Shown: positions 6,598 through 12,498 of the stretch, in pieces
How the letters are laid out: the number at the start of each line of letters is the position of its first letter
Numbering within the stretch: the first letter of the stretch is position 1
Origin: CAZTWC01 sp964617105 [NCBI: uncultured Myxococcia bacterium]
GTDB taxonomy: Bacteria > CAZTWC01
Length of the DNA: 12,498 bases
Direction of reading: 5' to 3'
Assembly: GCA_964617105.1 (NCBI GenBank)
Contig: CAZTWC010000092.1
Coordinates: 1 to 12,498, forward strand
Translations under genes and position numbers: made by a program
The notes under the pieces: model-generated
The model's input: the letters and a program-made list of their open reading frames with translations, nothing else
Database searches by the model: none
What the model was told of the DNA's origin: nothing

Positions 6598-7200
6598 GGG
6601 AACTATTTGAAAAATCACCTTGCCCTGGCGTTTCCCTACCTTAAATTCAACCTCCTGGCAGTTATACTGCTGGTATATTTTCGGCAGTTGGTTGCCTATC
6701 TTTTTGGCCAAATCACCAAAAGTTACCTTCTCAACTTTTTCCCGGTTGGCTATTTTAGCTTTAATATAATCCTGGTAAGTTGTTTTTAGTTTTTTCAAAT
6801 AAGAGAGCGAAGATGGTTTGGATAAGGGCGGTGGACCAGGAGGGGAAACCGGGGAAGGTTCTGTACCATTTTCAGAATTGGTTTCTGGTTCAGAAGCAGA
6901 TATGGAGGCTATTTTCTGATGTTTTTGCAGACGATAGTTATCGAGTTTTGAATTTCCCCGCTCTATTTGATTGTTAAGCCGGCGCCACAGTTGGTCCATA
7001 GAGTTGAAACGCATCAAGATAGAGTTAAGTTTGAATTTAAAAGCGGTATTTTTGGATGGCTTATTTTTTAATTGATTAATATAATTTTGTAATTGGTCAT
7101 ATTCTTCCAGGGGAGGAAATTTATTCACCCCTATATGGTAGAGATTATATTGGGTTTTTAGACTGTTCAGTTGTTTTTCCAATTGGTCCAATTTTTCCAT
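6580..7200 (-). CDS. Uncharacterised coiled-coil protein, MXAN_5187-like
   Basis: This predicted cytoplasmic protein of 206 residues has two conserved parts joined by a disordered linker. Residues 1-~98 are helical, with PPLEEYDQL and a FKFKLNSILMRFNSMDQLW block. Residues ~99-132 are rich in S, E and P (PSPVSPPGPPP). Residues ~133-206 hold a YQDYIKAK helix, an FGDLAKKIGNQLP segment and a final strand pair, VEFKVGKRQGKVIFQIVP. From memory this architecture resembles the uncharacterised MXAN_5187-type family of myxobacteria and relatives; no function is known to me. I chose the ATG at 7200. A TTG at 7248 would add 16 residues but lies inside the likely promoter of the divergent gene. Neither start has a clear ribosome binding site. 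The last codons lie in the T-tract of the opposing terminator. Confidence 0.7.
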   Translation of the reverse strand: MEKLDQLEKQLNSLKTQYNLYHIGVNKFPPLEEYDQLQNYINQLKNKPSKNTAFKFKLNSILMRFNSMDQLWRRLNNQIERGNSKLDNYRLQKHQKIASISASEPETNSENGTEPSPVSPPGPPPLSKPSSLSYLKKLKTTYQDYIKAKIANREKVEKVTFGDLAKKIGNQLPKIYQQYNCQEVEFKVGKRQGKVIFQIVPKKNGS

Positions 7201-7242
7201 AAAATAATAGTATTTACTAATGGTAAAAATGTCCAGTTTTCT

Positions 7243-7271
7243 TTGCAACCATAAAAGAAAAATGTTATATA
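7243..7271 (+). promoter_or_regulatory. Candidate promoter for the envelope gene run
   Basis: TTGCAA (7243-7248), 17 bases, then TATATA (7266-7271) preceded by TGT (extended -10). The start is predicted near 7279, giving a leader of ~32 bases to the GTG at 7311. Each hexamer matches consensus at 4 of 6 positions in an A/T-rich region, so this is tentative. Confidence 0.4.
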
Positions 7272-7310
7272 TTAAAAAGTCAGGATATTACTTTTCGTAT
7301 GGGAGATAAC

Positions 7311-8387
7311 GTGAATAAAAACAGATACTTAATTGTGGCGTTAGTTTTATTGACTTTGATAGCGTTTGGCTCGGCAAATAGGGTGTTGGCAGCAAAAAAA
7401 GAGAAGATAAATAAAATTTCACTCTATACAAAAGGTGGAATAGAGTTGCGTATCGACTTGCGGTTTTACACTATGATGGCTATGTTCAACGCCATGGGTT
7501 ACGACCATGAAACCCGTTGGCGCCAGCAACCTTTTAAACATCTGATAATGCATGGTCTTCGAGATGTAGTTAGAAACAGCATGGCCAGAGCCACTTTTGA
7601 AGAGGAGAGATTTCAACAGTTTTTAGACAATCATCAATATGAGATGAAAGAATATTTCCTTTATCTGCTCTACTTAAACGGACCTGGCGACTTTGCACCA
7701 AGCAAAAAAATGCCTTTTGATTTAAGGAAAAAATACCGTACCTCCGAAGAAAATTTTGCTGACATATTAAAATCTTTCTTTCAGTCATCTGATCTGGAAA
7801 AATTAGTGAATGATCATGATTTGCAAGAGTGGGAAAAATATGAGATATCCCAATACTTGCCCCATTTTGACCAGCCGATAAAATTGTTGGAAGATTTTTT
7901 GCGATTGGGGACGGCGGAGACCATTAACACCAGGAAAATAAATGTGATTTTCAATTATTTCGATTCCCATGGAACTTTTTTTCACCAGGATATCAAAGAT
8001 GAGATCTATTTTATTCTAGGACCCCAGGTGAAACCAGCTGTGGATAAGATTGTGTTTACCTATTTCCAGGAGGCTATAACCGGACTTCTTAAAGGCCAGG
8101 AAAACTTAATGGCCATAAAGGCTCAAAAAATACTCAAGCAACGCTCTAAAAACATAAAAGGTGATCAGAGTGGCAAATATAGTTCAATCTACCTAAAAAT
8201 GCTGGTCAAGGCGATTTTTCTACAAATAACCAAGGGAACTGCCAAATTGGCCAGGGAGGCTTATTCCAAAGAGGAAACCAGGCTGTTAAAGTATTTTCAG
8301 GATGAATTATTGCCTCAATATACTGGGCAGAAATTACCCTTTGGCAAATATGTTTCCGAGCAATTTAAGAGTACGCTCAAAAATTAA
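7311..8387 (+). CDS. Exported protein of unknown function, possibly a degenerate metallopeptidase
   Basis: The 358-residue protein has a classic Sec signal peptide: two Lys/Arg near the start, a hydrophobic core YLIVALVLLTLIAF, and a likely signal peptidase I site after RVLA (residue ~27). No lipobox is present. I chose the GTG at 7311 because GGGAG lies 5 bases upstream; the in-frame ATG at 7299 has none. The mature part is mostly helical and charged. The stretch INVIFNYFDSHG... YFILGP... followed by IVFTYFQEAI recalls DUF4932-like metallopeptidases, where a conserved strand precedes HExxH. Here FTYFQ stands where HExxH would be, so zinc catalysis would be lost. That link is from memory and weak. 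It is 74 bases upstream of the phosphatase gene with no terminator between, and is probably its operon partner. Confidence 0.75.
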   Translation: MNKNRYLIVALVLLTLIAFGSANRVLAAKKEKINKISLYTKGGIELRIDLRFYTMMAMFNAMGYDHETRWRQQPFKHLIMHGLRDVVRNSMARATFEEERFQQFLDNHQYEMKEYFLYLLYLNGPGDFAPSKKMPFDLRKKYRTSEENFADILKSFFQSSDLEKLVNDHDLQEWEKYEISQYLPHFDQPIKLLEDFLRLGTAETINTRKINVIFNYFDSHGTFFHQDIKDEIYFILGPQVKPAVDKIVFTYFQEAITGLLKGQENLMAIKAQKILKQRSKNIKGDQSGKYSSIYLKMLVKAIFLQITKGTAKLAREAYSKEETRLLKYFQDELLPQYTGQKLPFGKYVSEQFKSTLKN

Positions 8388-8461
8388 TTCGCACAAATAA
8401 GGTTAATTGTAACATATTGTAAATCATTTATTTTCGTGTGAACCCTAAAGGACCATGGACT

Positions 8462-10972
8462 TTGAAGTCAATAAATAAATGGATACTTCTTCTCTCTCTA
8501 TTTTTCGGCCTGGGTGCCTGTACCGCCCCTTCTGGCAAGGAACCGCCCCGGGCTAAGGCTGGTAAACTCGATCTGAGCGACTGGGATTTTGACCAGGATG
8601 GTCTGGTTCGATTGCAGGGAGAGTGGAAATTCAAGTGGATGGTCGATGAACAGGAGTTTATCAAGCCCGAATTTGATGACCATTCATGGGATACCACAAA
8701 GGTCCCTGCTTCCTGGATATACCAAATCGGTAAAAGCGATGGGTATGGCTGGATGCGGTTGAAGATCAAGTTGAGAAAAAAACAGAGTTTATACGCATTT
8801 ATTAAACGTGTTGGTTCCAGTTACCGCCTGTATGCCAATGGTGTGCTTATTATGGAGAACGGCCGGCCTGGAAACAGCAAGCAAGAAACTTTCGCCCTGC
8901 AAAGACCTTCCATGGGCGAATTGCCAGAACACCAGGAGATCACTCTGGCCTGGAAAATCAGTAATTTCCAAGAGTACTACGGTGGCGCATATTATGCCCC
9001 CAAAATAGGCAATCTCCACCATATGTCTACTTCAATGAACCGGAAAAATTACCTGGACTTGTTAGTGCTGGGGATCATACTGATCATTGGTATTTATCAC
9101 TTTATCCTTTGGTTGGGACGGCGCGAAGATAAAGGGAGTTTGTTATTTTGCCTGTTTTGCCTGGAGATGCTGGTGCGTTTGCTGGCTGTGGAAAGATGGG
9201 GAGAGCGCATGTTTCCCGGGGCAGATCTATTTGAAATAAGATCCCGGATAGAGATTGCTACGGTTTTTTCACTCACTGCACCGGTGATTAGTACTTTTTT
9301 CTGTTACCTGTTTCCCCGTCAGTTTTCGCGGCTGTTTCTCCGTATAATTTATGTCTCTTCTGTTCTGCTTGCTCTCTTCTGTTTTATTATTCCCTCCAGA
9401 ACCTCTTATGCCTATTTGTGGATTCACCAGTTGGGTATCCTCTCAGCGGGTTTGTGGAGTATATATGCGATTATCCGGGCTGCATTAGCCAAAGAGAGGG
9501 ATTCTTTGGTTTTTATTGCCGGCCTGGCGATATTGGTTTTCGCAATGTTCAATGATGTCCTCCATGCCACCAGCATTATTCATACCGCCCATGTTACCCC
9601 CGTGGGGCTGGTGGTTTTTATTTTTTTCCAGTCCGCCATCCTGGCCGGCCGTTTCGCCAGAACCTATCACAAATCTGCCAAATTGACCAAATTGCTGGAT
9701 GAAGTGCATACTATTGGTATCTCAATAGCCAAAATTACCGTTCTTCAAGAACTACTGGACAAATCATTGGCCGCCATTGTCAAGTTGGTGGTAGCACGGC
9801 GTGGTAGTATTTTTCTTTACGACCCCAAAGTTGGTCAATTGGTAAACTCTTCCCTATACGGCTGGTCTGAGGAAGATAAGGTGCTCTCTTCTTTTGTGCC
9901 AGGCGAAGGGGTGTCTGGTCAGAGTTTTCAGTCGGCTGAAACTATGGTGCTAAACAATGTAAACAACAGTACCTGTTTTATCGGCGAAGAGGGAGAGATA
10001 TGGCAGGGAAGCCGTTCTTTGCTAACCATTCCTCTGAAGTACCAGGACAAGGTTTATGGCGTGATCAATATTCAAGACAAATTGAATTCCTATAATTTTA
10101 GTTTTGCTAAAAGAGATATTCACGCAGCGGAAACCATGGCATCTACTATTGGTCTGCAGATTAAAAATCTGGAGTTGTTAAAAGAAACCGCAGAAAAGGT
10201 ACAGATGGATTTGGAATTGAAAACGGCTCGGGCAGTGCAAACCTCTCTGTTTCCTCAGAATGAGTACAGTTTTCACAACCTTGGTTTGGCCGGATATTTT
10301 ACATCTGCCACTGAAACCGGGGGTGATTGGTACGGATATTTTACTCCAGATGACCGATATCTTTATGTTTTTATTGGCGATGTGACCGGCCATGGCGCCG
10401 CTGCCGCCCTGGTTACCTCTGGGGTCAGGAGCGCCTGTTACGCGTTGGAAGTTCAAAAAAAACTATACCCACAAGTAGATCTTTCCCCAACGGCAATCTT
10501 GACATATTTGCACGAAATAGTTAAAGAAATTGGCAAAGGAGAGTTTGCGATGACTTTTTTTGTGGCTTGCTACGATTCGAAGACCCATGAATTAACTTTC
10601 AGTAATGCCGGGCACAACTTTCCCCTCCTTTACATCAAAGAAAAAAATAAAATAGAGGGATTGTTCTGCCGAGGCAACAGTTTGGGTTCCATATCTTCGA
10701 TATCATTATCGCACAAGTTTGAATTTGAACAGAAAACCAGACAGTTGAATCCTGGTGATTTTATTGTTTTTTATACCGATGGTTTAACAGAGTGTGAAAA
10801 TGATATGGGGCAGGAATATGGCAAAGTTAGATTTCGCAAGAGTTTGCTAAAATTTAAACAATTATCCGCCTCGGATTTAAGGGATAAAGTGATAAAAGAG
10901 GTGGATAATTTTAGAGGTGATGTTCGTTTAAAAGATGATATTACATTAGTCGTAACAAAAATCTCCGAATAG
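8462..10972 (+). CDS. 7TMR-DISM sensor with GAF and SpoIIE/PP2C phosphatase domains
   Basis: This inner-membrane signalling protein probably dephosphorylates a Ser/Thr-phosphorylated partner, such as an anti-sigma-factor antagonist, in response to an outside signal. Numbered from the TTG at 8462 (836 residues): signal core 8-18 with lipobox LGAC (Cys20); an external beta-sandwich ~35-185 (LQGEWKFKW, FDDHSWDTTKVP); about seven membrane spans ~197-400 (7TMR-DISM type); a GAF domain ~425-565 with GEGVSGQSF and SLLTIPL; a coiled linker ~570-595; and the phosphatase ~596-836. The phosphatase carries the metal-binding PP2C motifs TGGDWYGYF (619), GDVTGHG (639), NAGHN (715), YTDGLTE (771) and DDITLVV (825), so it should be active. 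I chose the TTG at 8462 because AAAGGA lies 9 bases upstream and it gives a normal signal peptide. The GTG at 8438 adds 8 residues without a ribosome binding site. The direct partner is not in the window. Confidence 0.93.
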   Translation: MKSINKWILLLSLFFGLGACTAPSGKEPPRAKAGKLDLSDWDFDQDGLVRLQGEWKFKWMVDEQEFIKPEFDDHSWDTTKVPASWIYQIGKSDGYGWMRLKIKLRKKQSLYAFIKRVGSSYRLYANGVLIMENGRPGNSKQETFALQRPSMGELPEHQEITLAWKISNFQEYYGGAYYAPKIGNLHHMSTSMNRKNYLDLLVLGIILIIGIYHFILWLGRREDKGSLLFCLFCLEMLVRLLAVERWGERMFPGADLFEIRSRIEIATVFSLTAPVISTFFCYLFPRQFSRLFLRIIYVSSVLLALFCFIIPSRTSYAYLWIHQLGILSAGLWSIYAIIRAALAKERDSLVFIAGLAILVFAMFNDVLHATSIIHTAHVTPVGLVVFIFFQSAILAGRFARTYHKSAKLTKLLDEVHTIGISIAKITVLQELLDKSLAAIVKLVVARRGSIFLYDPKVGQLVNSSLYGWSEEDKVLSSFVPGEGVSGQSFQSAETMVLNNVNNSTCFIGEEGEIWQGSRSLLTIPLKYQDKVYGVINIQDKLNSYNFSFAKRDIHAAETMASTIGLQIKNLELLKETAEKVQMDLELKTARAVQTSLFPQNEYSFHNLGLAGYFTSATETGGDWYGYFTPDDRYLYVFIGDVTGHGAAAALVTSGVRSACYALEVQKKLYPQVDLSPTAILTYLHEIVKEIGKGEFAMTFFVACYDSKTHELTFSNAGHNFPLLYIKEKNKIEGLFCRGNSLGSISSISLSHKFEFEQKTRQLNPGDFIVFYTDGLTECENDMGQEYGKVRFRKSLLKFKQLSASDLRDKVIKEVDNFRGDVRLKDDITLVVTKISE

Positions 10973-11005
10973 CCTCGGGCGGCGATAGTGGCGCATCTAC
11001 TAATT

Positions 11006-12498
11006 ATGTTTTCTGTACGATTTTTTATTACATTATTATTGTGTCTGGTTTGGCTGATTATTGGCGCTGAAGGTGAGATCCATGCGGATGAAGGGGCAAA
11101 TTCGGTCGATTCGCAGCAGCAGGAGATTGACCTGAAGTTGGAGAGTGTCAGGGTAGAAACTCGGCTGCAGTCCATCAACTACAAACTCTGCCAGATATAT
11201 AGCCAAAAGGATCAGTTGCATAATCTGGAACTGGTGGCTGGGAAATTATTCGCTTCAAGAGGGCAGGGTGAAGGTTTCAACCTGGCTTCTCTCTGTCAAT
11301 ACTGGATGGCCCGTCTGTTTATTGCCCGGTTTGAATATGGCCGGGCCGCCAAAATTCTTCAACAAATAGGAAAAGATCTGGCCTGGATAAATAATATTGT
11401 TCCCGGTTATCTCTACCATGCTCTGTCAGCCTTTGAAAACAATGAAAAAGAGAAGGCCTCCCGAATATTACGCCGAACCAAAGTGGCAGGTTTAAATCCA
11501 GAAGAGAAAAAGATTTACCAAAGGTTACAAATTGGTTTGTCTCGAAAGGCGGCTAAAATAGAAGAACAATCTACCACCGGGTTAACCGGGCAGGAAAGAG
11601 TTAAACTCTTACAACGATTGCTTAGACAAAGAAACTATCAGCAGGTGATGAAACAAGGATATGCTTGGTTAAAAGAGGGTTGTAAGTTTTTTACATCCAC
11701 CTCTAAAGTCAAGAGCGGGTGTGATCAAAAAAAGCTGCAAATTTTCTCGCTTATGCGTCGAGCCATGATCAAAACCCGGTCCCGAAGTCGGGAAAATCAG
11801 GTAATAGAGCGGATGTTGCCCCTGCTTAAAGAGCAATATCAAGCAAAATACTATACTATGCAATATAGGTTGGCCATCAACTTATGGAATATTAACCGCG
11901 GAGATGATGCTCTCATAACCCTGGAAAAAATGGTGCAAAACCGGAAGATTTCACCTTCTTTAAGAGTTAAGTGTTGTTATGTGGCCGGCCGGATTCATAC
12001 TTCCAAGGGAAGATTTAAACCGGCAGAAAAATTCTATAACCTTTTGCTTAAGATTCAGCAGCAGAGAGATGGTGATAAATATGTGCCTGAAACCCTGCTT
12101 AGCCTGGCGCTCAATGCCTATGCCCTGGGCGACTTTAAAAAGTCGCTGGCATATAATAACCAGATAATCTCGCAAATGCCCGGCTCCCGATACTTAATAA
12201 GGGCGGTGTATTGGAAAGCCAAAACTCTGAAAGCCAAAGGAGATTTTTCAGGGGCCAGGCAGGTCTATCAGATGCTTCCCCGGTTGGCTCCATTTAATTA
12301 TTATACCTTCCGCTCTTTATCCTATTTGGACAAGGTTAGAGTTCCTGTGGAAATAATTGAACCCAGGCTGCAGCCACCGGCCATTGAGGAGGAGAGTGAA
12401 ACCTTTTGGCATCAATACTCGCTTCTGTTTTTGGCCAGAGAGTTGTTAAAATTGGATCTAAAAAGAGAGGGCCAATATTTAATTAAAAGGATTGATCA
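11006..12498 (+). CDS. Exported TPR-like superhelix, probable Slt-type lytic transglycosylase, 3' end outside window
   Basis: The frame is open from an ATG at 11006 to the window end (497 codons), so the C-terminus is missing. It begins with a signal peptide (SVRFFITLLLCLVWLIIGAE) with no lipobox. The rest is a chain of helical pairs of TPR/SEL type, such as YQQVMKQGYAWLKEG, DDALITLEKMV, YVAGRIHTSKGRFKPAEKFY and SLALNAYALGDFKKSLAY. The last repeats, RAVYWKAKTLKAKGDFSGA, FNYYTFRSLSYL and LFLARELLKLDLKREG, match the spacing and wording of the Slt70 U-domain just before its catalytic SLT domain. I therefore expect a periplasmic murein-cleaving enzyme, but the catalytic Glu domain lies beyond the window. 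No clear ribosome binding site is seen; an in-frame GTG at 10988 is an alternative start. It begins 33 bases after the phosphatase gene, probably in the same transcript. Confidence 0.72.
   Translation, partial: MFSVRFFITLLLCLVWLIIGAEGEIHADEGANSVDSQQQEIDLKLESVRVETRLQSINYKLCQIYSQKDQLHNLELVAGKLFASRGQGEGFNLASLCQYWMARLFIARFEYGRAAKILQQIGKDLAWINNIVPGYLYHALSAFENNEKEKASRILRRTKVAGLNPEEKKIYQRLQIGLSRKAAKIEEQSTTGLTGQERVKLLQRLLRQRNYQQVMKQGYAWLKEGCKFFTSTSKVKSGCDQKKLQIFSLMRRAMIKTRSRSRENQVIERMLPLLKEQYQAKYYTMQYRLAINLWNINRGDDALITLEKMVQNRKISPSLRVKCCYVAGRIHTSKGRFKPAEKFYNLLLKIQQQRDGDKYVPETLLSLALNAYALGDFKKSLAYNNQIISQMPGSRYLIRAVYWKAKTLKAKGDFSGARQVYQMLPRLAPFNYYTFRSLSYLDKVRVPVEIIEPRLQPPAIEEESETFWHQYSLLFLARELLKLDLKREGQYLIKRID

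Noticed and set aside
8428-8769. 113-codon minus-strand open frame over the start of the phosphatase gene
   Set aside because: It is antisense to the signal peptide and beta-sandwich domain, with no motifs or start signal.
1-12498. CRISPR array, tRNA, rRNA, transposase or defence island
   Set aside because: No regularly spaced repeats, cloverleaf, rRNA-like sequence, transposase or nuclease/helicase genes were seen on either strand.

Overview
The window looks like chromosomal DNA of a moderately AT-rich, Gram-negative, probably anaerobic bacterium. This rests on a class I hybrid cluster protein, a GH57 glucan enzyme, a lipoprotein-type signal, a secreted lytic-transglycosylase-like superhelix, and a PP2C/SpoIIE phosphatase with a 7TM sensor. 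I cannot name the phylum. The gene mix recalls deltaproteobacterial, acidobacterial, spirochaete or candidate-phylum genomes, and that is an impression rather than a placement.

Layout: (1) The 3' end of a glutaredoxin-domain gene (+) meets grpE (-), and their stop codons overlap. (2) A 469-base gap between grpE and the next gene (+) holds a likely grpE promoter, a stand-alone structured RNA gene with its own promoter and a strong intrinsic terminator, and a short palindrome. (3) A GH57 alpha-amylase/4-alpha-glucanotransferase-like gene. (4) hcp, behind a promoter whose -10 element lies inside a near-perfect palindrome. (5) A broken papain-like peptidase relic and a strong terminator. (6) A minus-strand coiled-coil protein of an uncharacterised family. 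(7) A plus-strand run of three envelope genes: an exported protein, a lipobox/7TM/GAF/SpoIIE phosphatase, and the start of an Slt-like protein that runs off the window.

How the genes relate: glutaredoxin, GrpE and Hcp all fit stress handling (thiol redox, chaperone nucleotide exchange, nitric oxide/hydroxylamine), but they sit on different strands with separate signals, so no shared system is claimed. The three genes from 7311 onward are close together with no clear terminator between them. They may be co-transcribed and concerned with sensing or remodelling the cell envelope. The observations most worth following are the RNA gene at about 1441-1601 and the operator-like dyad in the hcp promoter. 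I found no CRISPR array, tRNA, rRNA, insertion sequence or defence system.
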